Positions 8,840 to 18,163 of a DNA stretch of 64,000 bases are shown one piece after another. Source of the DNA: Mycolicibacterium sp. GF69 (GTDB lineage Bacteria; Actinomycetota; Actinomycetes; Mycobacteriales; Mycobacteriaceae); assembly GCF_003284965.1 (NCBI RefSeq), contig NZ_QMEW01000006.1, positions 1 through 64,000 of the forward strand, written 5' to 3'. The translations under genes were made by a program, and so were the position numbers. The notes under the pieces are model-generated. The model had not been told where the DNA came from. It saw nothing but the letters and a program-made list of their open reading frames with translations, and made no database searches. Numbering within the stretch: the stretch's first letter is position 1; each line of letters starts with the position of its first letter.

Positions 8840-11800
8840 TCAGTTCGTGGCGCCGACCAATTCCTGTCCCCGCATGCGCTGGCTGATCACCGCGGTGATG
8901 CCGTCGTCGCGCATGGTCACCCCGTAGAGGGCGTCGGCGACCTCCATCGTCGGCTTCTGGTGCGTGATCACGATCAGCTGGGAGCGCTCACGAAGCTGCT
9001 CGAACAGGCTGATCAGCCTGCGCAGGTTGACGTCGTCCAGCGCCGCCTCAACCTCGTCCATCACGTAGAACGGCGACGGCCTGGCGCGGAAGATCGCGAC
9101 CAGCATCGCGACTGCCGTCAGCGACTTCTCCCCGCCCGACAGCAGCGACAGCCGCTTGATCTTCTTCCCGGGGGGACGCGCCTCGACCTCGATTCCGGTG
9201 GTGAGCATGTCGTTGGGATCGGTCAGCAAAAGCCTGCCCTCGCCGCCGGGGAACAGCGCCGAAAACACCTGGGTGAACTCGCGTTCCACATCGGCATACG
9301 CCTCGGTGAACACCTGCAGGATCCGGTCGTCGACATCGGAGATCACGTCGAGCAGATCCTTGCGCGCACCCTTGACATCCTCGAGTTGGGTCGACAGGAA
9401 GTTGTACCGCTCCTCGAGCGCGGCGAACTCCTCGAGCGCCAACGGATTGACCCGGCCCAGCTCGTTGAGCTCTCGCTCGGCCTTCTTGGCACGCCGTTCC
9501 TGCGTCGGCCTGTCGAACGGCATCGGGGCGGGTGCGGTGACCTGCTCGCCGCGCTCGCGCGCCTGCTCGTACTCGGTCATCTCCAATTCCGTTGGCGGCA
9601 GCGCCACATCGGGACCGTACTCGGCGATGAGATCGGCGGTCGCCATACCGAACTGCTCGAGAATGTGCTCCTCGAGCTGCTCGATACGCAGTGCGGCCTG
9701 CGCCTTGGCGACCTCGTCCTTGTGTAGCGCCTCGGTGAGACCGTTCGCCTTGGCCGTCAGCTCGTTGACCTCGTCACGTGTCTTGGCCAGAGCAGCGGCG
9801 CGGTGCTGGCGTTCGGCGGCGACCTCGTCACGGGCGCGTGACGCCACCGCCACAACGGCACTCAACCGTTGTGCGACAAGGCGTCCGGACTCCGCGACGG
9901 CCGCGGCCACTGTCGCGGCGTGTTGGCGCGCTTCGCGGGCGCGCAAAGCGCGCAGCCTGGCCTCGCGCTCGACGGCCGCCGCACGCCTCAGCGAATCTGC
10001 CTTTCCCCGCACAGCATTCGCACGTTCTTCAGCAGTACGCACGGTCAGCCGGGCCTCTACCTCGGCGGCACGGGCCGCTTCTGCGGCGGCCGTCGTCTCC
10101 TGCCGATTGACGGGCTCGGCCTCGAACGTCGGCACCTGCTGAGCATTGTGCAGCCGCTGCTCGAGTCCCGCGAGCTCCTCGACGGTGCGTGTGCGGTTGG
10201 CCTCCAACTCGTTTCGCTGCTGGATCAGCCGTTGCCATTCGTCATCGGCGGCACGGGCATCCTGGCCGAGGCGGCCCAACTGCTCGTAGATCGCCGAGAT
10301 CGCGGCATCGGATTCGTTGAGCGCGGCCAGCGCCTGCTCCGCCGCATCCTGTCGACTCGCCTGTTCGGCCAGCGCGCCGGACAATGCGGCCGACAGATCG
10401 CCGACCTGCCGTTCGGCTTCGGTGAGCTCGGCGCGCGCCTTCTCGACTTCCGAGGCGATCTCGAGCGTGCTCGGTTTGCGGTCGGACCCGCCGCTGACCC
10501 ACCCGGCCCCCACCAGATCGCCGTCGGTCGTGACCGCGCGCAGCTTCGGCCGCGAGCCCACCACATCCAGCGCCGCCGCGAGGTCCGACACCACGACGAC
10601 GTCCGACAACATCGCCCGGATTGCCCCCTGCAGGCGGTGCGGCGCTTCGACCAGCTCGACCGCCCGCACCGCGCCGTCCGGCAACGATTCCATCTGCGCC
10701 GCTGCGTGATCGGGCCAATCGCTGAGCACTATCGCCGCGCGGCCGCCGTCGGACTCCTTGAGCGCCGCGACCGCAGCGTGGGCAGCACCCGGGTTCTCGG
10801 CGGCGACCGCGTCGGCCGCCGAACCGAGCACCGCCGCGACGGCCACCTCGTAGCCGTTGCGCACCTTCAACAGGTTGGCGATCGAACCCAAAAGGCCTGC
10901 GCCACTGCGGTTCTTCTGCAACCAGGCAGCGCCGTCCTTACGGTCGAGACCGACCGAAAGCGCTTCGATGCGGGCACGTAGCGAAGCAACCTGACGTTCG
11001 GCGCCACGTTCAGCGGCCTGCAGTTCGGCGACACGTTCGTCGGCCAACCGCAGCGCGGTGACCGTCCGGTCGTGGTGTTCGTCCAAGCCGACCTCACCGG
11101 CGTCGAGTTCGCCGACGCGGCCCTGCACCGTCTCGAATTCGACCTGCGTCTGCTGAGCACGGGCGGCGGCCTCGTCGATCGCGCCGGTGAGGCGGGCAAC
11201 GGTCTCGTCGATCGACTCCACGCGGGTGCGCATCGTGTCCACCTGGCCCGCCAGCCGGGCCAAACCTTCGCGGCGGTCGGCCTCGGCGCGCGCCGCGGCG
11301 AGGTGTGCGCGCTCGGCTTCTGCGGCGACGCGCTCGCGCTCGGAGAGTTCGGCGCGGGCCGCCTGCAACTTGTCGCGGGACTCGGCCAGTTCGGCGAGCA
11401 GTTGGCGTTCTTGGGCGGCGACCTCGTCGGCCTGGGCTTCCAGGGCGTCGGGGTCGGGTCCGGTCGACACTTCGGGCTCGGTGTCGAGGTGCTGGGCCCG
11501 CTCGCTGGCGATTCGCACCGTCGCGCTGACGCGTTCGGCGAGCGCCGACAGCGCGAACCAGGTCTGCTGCGCGGTGTCGGCGCGCTCACTGAGGCTGCCG
11601 ACCGCGGATTCGTGGGAGGCCAACTCCGCGGTCTTGGCCTCCAGCCGGGTGGTGATTTCATCGTGCTCTCGGCGCAGCGTGGTCTCGGCCTGGTTGGTGT
11701 TCTCGAACTCGGCGCGACGCGTGACGAGGTCGTCGGCGGCCAGCCGGAGCCGGGCGTCGCGCAGGTCGGCCTGGATCGTCTGGGCGCGGCGGGCCATCTC

Positions 11801-12427
11801 GGCCTGCCTTCCGAGCGGCTTGAGCTGACGACGCAGTTCGGTGGTCAGGTCGGTCAACCGGTTCAGGTTGGCCGACATCGCGTCGAGCTTGCGGACCGCC
11901 TTCTCTTTGCGCTTGCGGTGTTTGAGGACGCCGGCGGCCTCCTCGATGAAGGCGCGCCGATCCTCGGGGCGGGACTCCAGGATCTCCGAGAGCTTGCCCT
12001 GCCCGACGATGACGTGCATCTCGCGGCCGATGCCGGAGTCGGACAGCAGTTCCTGGACATCCATCAATCGGCAACTGCTGCCGTTGATCTCGTATTCGCT
12101 GCCACCGTCGCGGAACATCCGCCGCGTGATCGACACCTCGGAGTACTCGATCGGCAGCGAGTTGTCCGAGTTGTCGATGGTGACCGTCACCTCGGCGCGG
12201 CCCAGCGGCGGGCGTGACGACGTGCCGGCGAAGATGACGTCCTCCATCTTGCCGCCGCGCAGTGTCTTGGCGCCCTGCTCGCCCATCACCCAGGTGAGCG
12301 CGTCGACCACATTCGACTTGCCCGAACCATTCGGGCCGACCACGCACGTGATGCCTGGCTCGAAGCGCAGAGTCGTCGGCGAAGCAAACGACTTGAAGCC
12401 CTTCAGGGTCAGACTCTTGAGGTGCAC
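8840..12427 (-). CDS. smc: chromosome segregation protein SMC
   Basis: The SMC ATPase that organises and segregates the chromosome with ScpA/ScpB. It has an N-terminal head with Walker [10 protein letters not shown], long coiled coils, a hinge around residues 500-680, a second coiled coil, and a C-terminal head with signature LSLLSGGEK and Walker [14 protein letters not shown]. The start is placed at the GTG giving [14 protein letters not shown], which aligns with the usual [14 protein letters not shown] start; a GTG at 12439 would add four residues. The length is then 1195 residues. It lies 26 bases after acyP and appears to form an operon with the upstream small genes. Confidence 0.96.
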   Translation of the reverse strand: MHLKSLTLKGFKSFASPTTLRFEPGITCVVGPNGSGKSNVVDALTWVMGEQGAKTLRGGKMEDVIFAGTSSRPPLGRAEVTVTIDNSDNSLPIEYSEVSITRRMFRDGGSEYEINGSSCRLMDVQELLSDSGIGREMHVIVGQGKLSEILESRPEDRRAFIEEAAGVLKHRKRKEKAVRKLDAMSANLNRLTDLTTELRRQLKPLGRQAEMARRAQTIQADLRDARLRLAADDLVTRRAEFENTNQAETTLRREHDEITTRLEAKTAELASHESAVGSLSERADTAQQTWFALSALAERVSATVRIASERAQHLDTEPEVSTGPDPDALEAQADEVAAQERQLLAELAESRDKLQAARAELSERERVAAEAERAHLAAARAEADRREGLARLAGQVDTMRTRVESIDETVARLTGAIDEAAARAQQTQVEFETVQGRVGELDAGEVGLDEHHDRTVTALRLADERVAELQAAERGAERQVASLRARIEALSVGLDRKDGAAWLQKNRSGAGLLGSIANLLKVRNGYEVAVAAVLGSAADAVAAENPGAAHAAVAALKESDGGRAAIVLSDWPDHAAAQMESLPDGAVRAVELVEAPHRLQGAIRAMLSDVVVVSDLAAALDVVGSRPKLRAVTTDGDLVGAGWVSGGSDRKPSTLEIASEVEKARAELTEAERQVGDLSAALSGALAEQASRQDAAEQALAALNESDAAISAIYEQLGRLGQDARAADDEWQRLIQQRNELEANRTRTVEELAGLEQRLHNAQQVPTFEAEPVNRQETTAAAEAARAAEVEARLTVRTAEERANAVRGKADSLRRAAAVEREARLRALRAREARQHAATVAAAVAESGRLVAQRLSAVVAVASRARDEVAAERQHRAAALAKTRDEVNELTAKANGLTEALHKDEVAKAQAALRIEQLEEHILEQFGMATADLIAEYGPDVALPPTELEMTEYEQARERGEQVTAPAPMPFDRPTQERRAKKAERELNELGRVNPLALEEFAALEERYNFLSTQLEDVKGARKDLLDVISDVDDRILQVFTEAYADVEREFTQVFSALFPGGEGRLLLTDPNDMLTTGIEVEARPPGKKIKRLSLLSGGEKSLTAVAMLVAIFRARPSPFYVMDEVEAALDDVNLRRLISLFEQLRERSQLIVITHQKPTMEVADALYGVTMRDDGITAVISQRMRGQELVGATN

Positions 12428-12453
12428 GACGTGCCACACTACCGCCGCGGCGG

Positions 12454-12741
12454 CTATCGCTCGGTGAACCCTTGTAGCGAGTCGCGAGGTTCTGCGAAGT
12501 CGGCGACGACATTGTCGACTCGCCCTGGTGTGTCACCGCTTTGCAGCAGGTCAAGTAGTCGCTGACAGGCCTCGCGTCGCCCCTGCGCGACCACCTGGAC
12601 CCGGCCGTCGGGCTTGTTGGCCGCGAAGCCGGTCAAGCCCAGTTCGAGCGCGCGGGCGCGGGTCCACCACCGGAAGCCGACGCCTTGAACGTGGCCGTGC
12701 ACCCAGGCCGTCAGACGTACCTCAGCTAACTCCTGCATCAT
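12454..12741 (-). CDS. acyP: acylphosphatase
   Basis: A small acylphosphatase that hydrolyses carboxyl-phosphate bonds. The motif [13 protein letters not shown] supplies the phosphate-binding loop and arginine, and [10 protein letters not shown] supplies the catalytic asparagine. Two adjacent ATGs occur at 12741 and 12738, preceded by GAGGTG, and both lie inside the end of the upstream OsmC-like gene, so translation is probably coupled. In-frame TTG further upstream is unlikely. acyP next to smc is the standard mycobacterial arrangement. Confidence 0.92.
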   Translation of the reverse strand: MMQELAEVRLTAWVHGHVQGVGFRWWTRARALELGLTGFAANKPDGRVQVVAQGRREACQRLLDLLQSGDTPGRVDNVVADFAEPRDSLQGFTER

Positions 12742-13138
12742 GCACCTCAAACGTCACTTTGGTCCCGGATTTCAGGGTGCGGCCGACGGTGCAGACCTGG
12801 TCGATCGCCCGCTCGACCACGGTGAGTACCCGCGCGACTTCGGTGTCGGACAAGCCCGACAGGTCAAGTTCCATGTGCTCCTCGAGCAGCGGGTACCGCT
12901 CCTGTTCGCGGTCCGCCGCCCCGGAGACCCGGATCGTGGCCGGGTAGTCCTCGCCGAGCCGCCGCTGCAGCGGTAGATCGCTGGCCATCCCGCTGCAGGC
13001 CGCCAGCGCGATCTTCATCAGCTCACCCGGTGTGAAGACGCCCTCGACGTCCTCGCTGCCGACGAGCACCTCGGCCCCACGCGAGCTGCGCCCGGTGTAA
13101 CGGCGCACGCCTGTCCGCTCAACCCACAGTTCGGTCAT
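12722..13138 (-). CDS. OsmC-family protein
   Basis: A 138-residue OsmC/Ohr-like protein (Rv2923c-like). The family is linked to peroxide or organic hydroperoxide handling. Characteristic features are the [19 protein letters not shown] segment with its cysteine, the [11 protein letters not shown] strand and a second cysteine in QVCTVGRTL. The ATG at 13138 ([10 protein letters not shown]) is chosen; an upstream extension of 33 residues is very basic and looks like read-through of the intergenic region. It overlaps acyP by about 20 bases. Confidence 0.88.
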   Translation of the reverse strand: MTELWVERTGVRRYTGRSSRGAEVLVGSEDVEGVFTPGELMKIALAACSGMASDLPLQRRLGEDYPATIRVSGAADREQERYPLLEEHMELDLSGLSDTEVARVLTVVERAIDQVCTVGRTLKSGTKVTFEVHDAGVS

Positions 13139-13313
13139 GAAGTATTTGTACAACGAACGCCTAAAGGTCGTTCCCCGCCACCACAGCCGTCGCAGCGATC
13201 GACGTTTTACGACGGAAGTGCGAGAAGCGAGCGCCAAAACGTGCGACAGTGCGACGCCTGTGACTCCGGGGGTCAGGGACGCTACCGCGCCCGTTCCCGC
13301 ACCTAACCGCGCC

Positions 13314-14171
13314 CTAGTTGCGCCGCACCCGCGGGCGCGGTTGGCACCGCGGACAGGAGAACGACGACCGGTTCATGAACTTCTCGCGCCGCATCACCGC
13401 ACCACAGCGCCGGCACGGTTCACCCGCGCGACCGTAGGCGTCCAGCGACCGGTCGAAGAAGCCGGATTCCCCGTTGACGTTGACGTACAGCGAGTCGAAC
13501 GACGTCCCGCCCTGCGTCAACGCCTCGCGCATCACCTCGGCCGCCGCATCGAGCAGTTCGGCCAGCTTCGGCCGACTCAGCGACGACGCCAGGCGCGCGC
13601 CGTGGATCTTCGCACGCCACAGCGCCTCGTCGGCGTAGATGTTGCCGATCCCCGACACCACGGTCTGGTCGAGCAGCTGACGCTTGATCTCGGAATGCTT
13701 GCTGCGCAACACCGTAACTACACGGTCGCGATCGAACTGAGGATCCAGCGGATCGCGGGCCAGGTGTGCGACGGGTACGGGCACCTCGGCGCCGTCGACG
13801 GTGACCATCTCGGTGAGCATCCAACCGCCGAATGTGCGTTGGTCGACGAAGCTCAGCGCGGTGCCGTCGTCGAGCAGCGCGGCGATACGCAAGTGGTTCT
13901 CGTTGGGCACCGCGCCCAGCAGCATCTGCCCGCTCATCCCCAGATGCACCACCAAGGCAGCGCCGTCGTCCAACGTCAGCCACAGGTATTTGCCCCGACG
14001 GCCCGTGCCGACGATGCGCGAATCCAGCAGCCGCGCAGTCAGATCGGCCGGCCCCGCCTCGTGACGGCGCACCGCGCGCGGATGGTGCACCCGGACAGCG
14101 GTGATGGTCTTGTCGACTACGTGGGCGGCCAATCCGCGCCGGACGACCTCGACCTCGGGAAGTTCAGGCAT
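13314..14171 (-). CDS. mutM: formamidopyrimidine-DNA glycosylase
   Basis: A base-excision repair enzyme removing 8-oxoguanine and formamidopyrimidines. It begins [14 protein letters not shown], whose Pro2/Glu3 form the catalytic N-terminus. It carries the H2TH region ([17 protein letters not shown]) and ends in a zinc finger, C-x2-C-x16-C-x2-C (CRRC...CPRC). The 285-residue length is normal. Its start overlaps the rnc stop by 8 bases. Also named fpg. Confidence 0.96.
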   Translation of the reverse strand: MPELPEVEVVRRGLAAHVVDKTITAVRVHHPRAVRRHEAGPADLTARLLDSRIVGTGRRGKYLWLTLDDGAALVVHLGMSGQMLLGAVPNENHLRIAALLDDGTALSFVDQRTFGGWMLTEMVTVDGAEVPVPVAHLARDPLDPQFDRDRVVTVLRSKHSEIKRQLLDQTVVSGIGNIYADEALWRAKIHGARLASSLSRPKLAELLDAAAEVMREALTQGGTSFDSLYVNVNGESGFFDRSLDAYGRAGEPCRRCGAVMRREKFMNRSSFSCPRCQPRPRVRRN

Positions 14172-14865
14172 CTACCTCGGCGGCGGTCAGCGCGTTCCAC
14201 GCCGCCGCGGCCGCCTTGAGCTCGGCCTCCTTTTTCGTGCGCCCCACGCCCTTACCGTATTCGGTGTCGGTGACGACGACCGTCGCGGTGAACTCCTTGT
14301 CGTGGTCGGGTCCGGTCGAGGTGACGACGTACGACGGCGCGCCCAGTCCACGCGAGGCGGTCAACTCCTGCAGACTGCTCTTCCAATCCAGTCCGGCGCC
14401 CAGCGTTGGCGCGGTATCCAAGAGCTCTCCGAACAAGCGCAGAATGACCTCTCGGGTGACCGCGATGCCGTGCTCCAAATAGATTGCTCCCAACAGGGAT
14501 TCGACGCCGTCAGCGAGAATGCTGGCCTTGCCGGCACCACCGGAGTTCTCCTCTCCCTTGCCCAGCAACAGGTAGGCACCCAGCCCGGCGTCGGACAGGT
14601 GACGCCCGACGTCGGCGAGCGCCTGGGTGTTGACGATGCTGGCGCGCAGCTTGGCCAGATCCCCCTCGGACCGATCGGGATGGCGGTGATAGAGCTCTTC
14701 GGTGATGGTCAGGCCGAGCACCGCATCGCCGAGGAACTCCAACCGCTCATTGGTCGGCAGGCCCCCGTTCTCATAGGAGTAGCTGCGATGCGTGAGCGCG
14801 ATGGTGAGCAGTTCGTCGGGCAGGCCGACTCCCAATGCCGCAAGCAACGCCGCCCGGTCAGTCAC
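14164..14865 (-). CDS. rnc: ribonuclease III
   Basis: A double-strand-specific endoribonuclease for rRNA and mRNA processing. The signature [13 protein letters not shown] lies near residue 40, and the second acidic catalytic segment is [15 protein letters not shown]-terminal dsRNA-binding domain ends in [16 protein letters not shown]. The 233-residue protein starts at a GTG that overlaps the stop of the DUF177 gene by 8 bases. The 3' end overlaps mutM, so the three genes are coupled. Confidence 0.96.
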   Translation of the reverse strand: MTDRAALLAALGVGLPDELLTIALTHRSYSYENGGLPTNERLEFLGDAVLGLTITEELYHRHPDRSEGDLAKLRASIVNTQALADVGRHLSDAGLGAYLLLGKGEENSGGAGKASILADGVESLLGAIYLEHGIAVTREVILRLFGELLDTAPTLGAGLDWKSSLQELTASRGLGAPSYVVTSTGPDHDKEFTATVVVTDTEYGKGVGRTKKEAELKAAAAAWNALTAAEVDA

Positions 14866-15433
14866 GCGTCTCCTCGTCGAACATGCCGGCCAGTTTGGCC
14901 CAGCGGGGATCGATCCGCTCGTGGTGGTGGCCGGGTTCGGCGGTGGCCAGCGCCACGCCGCAGTCCGGGCACAGACCAGCGCAGTCCGGACCGCACAGCG
15001 GTGCGAACGGCAGCGCCAATCCGACAGCGTCGATGATCGGTTGTTCCAGGTTGACGGTGTCGTTCAGCACGCGGCCGATCTCGTCGGCCTCGGTCGTCTC
15101 GTCGGTGGCGCTGTCGGGATAGGCGAACAACTCGGTGAGGTCGATCTCGACCGCACCGGTGACCGGCGTCAGGCAGCGCGCGCACTCACCGGCCGTCGGC
15201 GCCGACACCGTTCCACTGACGAGCACACCCTCCGAAACCGACTCGACCCGCAGGTTGAGAGCCAGCGGGGCACCTTCCTCGATTCCGATCAGGTCGAGCC
15301 CTATCCGCGAGGGGCTGGGCACGGTCTCGGAGACGGCCATCATCGACCCGGGTCGCCTACCGAGCCGGGAGATGTTGATCACGAGCGGCGATTGTGACGC
15401 GCGATGCGCCGCCGCTTTGGCATTCGTCGCCAT
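14858..15433 (-). CDS. YceD/DUF177 family protein
   Basis: A conserved 191-residue protein of the DUF177/YceD family, linked in other bacteria to 23S rRNA or ribosome assembly. It has the cysteine clusters GECARCL and CGPDCAGLCPDCG, which could bind a metal. In many bacteria this gene precedes rpmF. Here it precedes rnc with an 8-base overlap, as in M. tuberculosis (Rv2926c). The biochemical role is not established. Confidence 0.85.
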   Translation of the reverse strand: MATNAKAAAHRASQSPLVINISRLGRRPGSMMAVSETVPSPSRIGLDLIGIEEGAPLALNLRVESVSEGVLVSGTVSAPTAGECARCLTPVTGAVEIDLTELFAYPDSATDETTEADEIGRVLNDTVNLEQPIIDAVGLALPFAPLCGPDCAGLCPDCGVALATAEPGHHHERIDPRWAKLAGMFDEETRD

Positions 15434-15499
15434 GAGGATCGATTTTACGGCGACGGCCTTTGCGTCGGCTTTTTGATGGCTTTTTGATGGCCGCCGGCG

Positions 15500-16237
15500 C
15501 TAGCGCGCCGCGTAGTCGTGGGTCCCGGCGGCAGTGCGGAGTTGATGTCGACCACGCCCGACCGAGCGCAGCGTGCCGTTGAGGAAGTCCTCGAAATCGG
15601 CGAGCTTGCTGTCGACGTAGATGTCGCACTCGCCGCGCAGGCGGTCCGCCTCGGCGTGCGCCGAGTCGATCAGCCGGGTCGCCTCGGCCGTCGCGGTCTG
15701 CACGATCTCGGTCTGGGACACCAGCCGCTGCTGCTCCTTGATGCCCTCCTGCACGGCCTTCTCGTAAGCGAGGTTGCCGCTCTCGATGAGCCGGTCGGCT
15801 TCGGTCTTGGCGCGTCCCGTGCTGGCTTCGTATTCGCGTTTGGCGGTCGCGGCGACGCGGCTGGCCTCGTCCCGGGCCTCGCCGACCATTCGCTCGCTGT
15901 GCTGGCGCGCCTCGGCGACCATGCGGTCGGCCTGGGCCTTGGCGTCGGCCAGCAGCCGGTCCGCCTCCGCACGCGCATGGTTGAGCACGGAATCGGCCTC
16001 GGCGGTGGCCGTCGACACCATCGCGTCGGAATGATCCTTGGCCTCGCGCAGCATGCCGTCGCGCGCATCGAGGACATCCTGCGCATCGTCGAGCTCACCG
16101 GGAATGGCGTCCTTGATGTCGTCGACCAACTCGAGCACATCGCCGCGCGGCACCACGCAGCCCGCCGTCATCGGCACGCCACGGGCTTCTTCCACAATCG
16201 CGCTCAGTTCGTCGAGCGCTTCGAAAACTCGGTACAC
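15500..16237 (-). CDS. sepIVA: septum protein SepIVA (DivIVA-like)
   Basis: A coiled-coil protein of the DivIVA family (Rv2927c-like) that localises to the division septum and intracellular membrane domain of mycobacteria. The start is placed at the GTG at 16237 (VYRVFEALDEL), 8 bases after GGAGGG. This gives 245 residues, the length I recall for the M. tuberculosis protein. An N-terminal DivIVA-like helix is followed by long Ala/Glu/Arg coiled coil with EADRLL-type heptads. It is 66 bases upstream of the DUF177 gene. Confidence 0.9.
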   Translation of the reverse strand: MYRVFEALDELSAIVEEARGVPMTAGCVVPRGDVLELVDDIKDAIPGELDDAQDVLDARDGMLREAKDHSDAMVSTATAEADSVLNHARAEADRLLADAKAQADRMVAEARQHSERMVGEARDEASRVAATAKREYEASTGRAKTEADRLIESGNLAYEKAVQEGIKEQQRLVSQTEIVQTATAEATRLIDSAHAEADRLRGECDIYVDSKLADFEDFLNGTLRSVGRGRHQLRTAAGTHDYAAR

Positions 16238-16441
16238 GGCAACACCCTCCAGGCGTAGTTGACAGTTACTAGTGTGCCTGGTGTTACCCCTGTGACTCAG
16301 CTTCCCGCCCGGTGTGTCGCCTCGGACCTCGCAAATTCGGGTTGCTGCGCCTCTCCGCTCCCCAGGCCGCAACTCGCGGCTGAATTGCTGCTCGCATTAT
16401 GTCAACCCGGCGGTCCAGTTCGGTAATGGAGATGTATCGGG

Positions 16442-17008
16442 CTACTTCAGCGCGGCACCGATCAAGTCACGCGCGCGGTCGAGCATCGACGCGAACGGTC
16501 CGACCGCGAAGTTGGCCTTGGCCGATTCCACCCCGGCATGTGGTCGGGTCGGCGCGATCGCCTCGGCCGCCTGCACGGCGCCGGCCATCCGCTTGAGATC
16601 ATCGCCGTCGAGAGCCTTCTGGAGCTGGCTGAACTCCTCGTGCTCTTCGTGTTCGGCGTGCTCGACGACGTCGTCGCGGAACTTGGTGAGCTCGTCGAGG
16701 AACTCCTTGGAGTCCATGTCCATCTTCTCCAGCCGCGACAAAAACTCCTTGGCCTCGTGCTCTTCCTTCAACCGTGCGTCGACGATCGCATCGCCGTCGG
16801 CCACCTCGCCGCGGGCTCGCGGATGCACCACCATTTCCTCGGCGGTCTCGTGCACGGCGAGCAGTTGGCGAAGTTCGGTGAACGCCTTCTCGCGCGCCTC
16901 ATCGTCGGAGGCGCTGAACACCTCGTCGAACAAATCCTTGATCAGGTTGTGCTGATCAGTCAGAAACTTCACGACGTCGTCGGTGTTCTGAACGAACGTT
17001 TCAGCCAT
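16442..17008 (-). CDS. hemerythrin-like HHE domain protein
   Basis: A 188-residue protein with an N-terminal hemerythrin HHE domain whose histidine/glutamate ligands lie in DQHNLIKDLF, HETAEEMVVHP, EEHEAKEFL and EHAEHEEHEEF. These four-helix bundles bind a di-iron centre; mycobacterial members have been linked to peroxide and antibiotic response. The ATG at 17008 has an ideal AGGAGGTTT site. A SigF-type promoter lies about 65 bases upstream. It stands alone between sepIVA and coaD, exactly where M. tuberculosis has its PDIM/PGL locus. Confidence 0.9.
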   Translation of the reverse strand: MAETFVQNTDDVVKFLTDQHNLIKDLFDEVFSASDDEAREKAFTELRQLLAVHETAEEMVVHPRARGEVADGDAIVDARLKEEHEAKEFLSRLEKMDMDSKEFLDELTKFRDDVVEHAEHEEHEEFSQLQKALDGDDLKRMAGAVQAAEAIAPTRPHAGVESAKANFAVGPFASMLDRARDLIGAALK

Positions 17009-17073
17009 GGCAGAAACCTCCTGCATTTCGGGAGTGGTGTGTGGGCGCGAGTGGGCTGTGCGCCGCCACCTGA

Positions 17074-17099
17074 CTACCCCTGCCGCAACGGGGCTAACC
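17074..17099 (-). promoter_or_regulatory. candidate SigF-type promoter of the hemerythrin-like gene
   Basis: On the minus strand GGTT-N16-GGGTAG, matching the mycobacterial SigF pattern (GGTT/GTTT then GGGTAY) apart from the last base. It overlaps the 3' end of coaD and would give a leader of about 60 bases. Confidence 0.55.
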
Positions 17100-17573
17100 C
17101 TGTCGCAGTTTGGCCTGCAGGCGTGTGTTGACCGGTGCGGGCAGCAGTTCGGAGACATCGCCGCCGAGGGTCGCGACCTCCTTGGCCAACGACGACGACA
17201 CGAACGAATACCGCGGTGTGGTGGCCACGAAAAAGGTGTCGACACCGGAGACGTGCTTGTTCATCTGCGCCATCTGCAGTTCGTACTCGAAGTCGGTCCC
17301 GGTGCGCAGGCCCTTGACGATCGCCGTCAACCCGCGCTGTTTGACGAAGTCGACGACCAACCCCTGACCCGACTCGACGCGCAGATTCGGCAGATGCTCG
17401 GTGGACTCCTCGATCATCGCGATGCGCTCCTCGAGGCTGAACATGCCCTTCTTGTTCGGGTTGATGAGAATGGCGACCACCAACTCGTCGAACTGCGCGG
17501 CCGCGCGCTCGAAGATGTCGATGTGTCCCAGGGTCACCGGGTCGAAGGAGCCTGGGCATACCGCGCCACTCAT
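17094..17573 (-). CDS. coaD: phosphopantetheine adenylyltransferase
   Basis: The penultimate step of coenzyme A synthesis, making dephospho-CoA from 4'-phosphopantetheine and ATP. It begins [20 protein letters not shown] with the T/HxGH-type nucleotide-binding motif and has the late motif [13 protein letters not shown]. The length of 159 residues is standard. The ATG at 17573 is chosen; the frame stays open far upstream, but that part is an antisense shadow of rsmD. It lies 11 bases after rsmD. Confidence 0.96.
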   Translation of the reverse strand: MSGAVCPGSFDPVTLGHIDIFERAAAQFDELVVAILINPNKKGMFSLEERIAMIEESTEHLPNLRVESGQGLVVDFVKQRGLTAIVKGLRTGTDFEYELQMAQMNKHVSGVDTFFVATTPRYSFVSSSLAKEVATLGGDVSELLPAPVNTRLQAKLRQG

Positions 17574-17584
17574 GAGCGATGACG

Positions 17585-18163
17585 CTAGCAGGGCGGCTCG
17601 GATGCCTCGGCAAGCTCGAGGCGGGTGTCGCCGTAGGTGCGCGACGGCCACGCGTGCCAGCCCGACGGCCAGTTCAGCTCCGGTCCGCTCGCAGCACGCT
17701 CCACCACGACGACGGTCCCCGCTTGGGCCCAGCCGCGTTCGCTCAGCAGGCTCAGCATCGACTCGACCTCGGCGGCCTCGACGTCGTACGGCGGGTCGGC
17801 GAAGACCAGGTTCACCGGCCGTGGTGCCCCACCGGCCAGGACCGCGGCGACGGCGCCGCGCCGCACCGAAGCACCCGTCACACCGAGGGCGGCGATGTTG
17901 TCGGCGATGACGCCCGCCGCCCGCCGATCGGCCTCGACGAACGTCGCCTCGGCGGCACCGCGCGACAGCGCCTCCAAGCCGAGCGCGCCCGACCCCGCGT
18001 ACAGGTCGAGCACCGCGGCGCCCGCGAGATCGACCCGAACGGCCAGCACGTTGAACAACGCTTCCCGGACCCGGTCGGTGGTGGGCCGAGTGCCGACCCC
18101 GGATCGACTCTGGGGCACGGAGATTCGTCGACCGCCCAGCGCACCGGCGATGATGCGGGTCAG
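17585..18163 (-). CDS. rsmD: 16S rRNA (guanine966-N2)-methyltransferase RsmD
   Basis: A SAM-dependent methyltransferase for 16S rRNA, with SAM motif [16 protein letters not shown] and catalytic FADPPYD. The first ordinary start in frame is a GTG at 18118 ([16 protein letters not shown]). The conserved N-terminus [16 protein letters not shown] is encoded just before it, however, and begins with a CTG at 18163 that overlaps the pyruvate carboxylase stop as CTGA. I therefore extend the gene to this CTG (192 residues). The family is certain, the start codon is inferred. Confidence 0.85.
   Translation of the reverse strand: MTRIIAGALGGRRISVPQSRSGVGTRPTTDRVREALFNVLAVRVDLAGAAVLDLYAGSGALGLEALSRGAAEATFVEADRRAAGVIADNIAALGVTGASVRRGAVAAVLAGGAPRPVNLVFADPPYDVEAAEVESMLSLLSERGWAQAGTVVVVERAASGPELNWPSGWHAWPSRTYGDTRLELAEASEPPC

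Noticed and set aside
13139..13237. 33-residue N-terminal extension of the OsmC-like protein
   Set aside because: Very Arg-rich, intergenic composition, and not part of the family.
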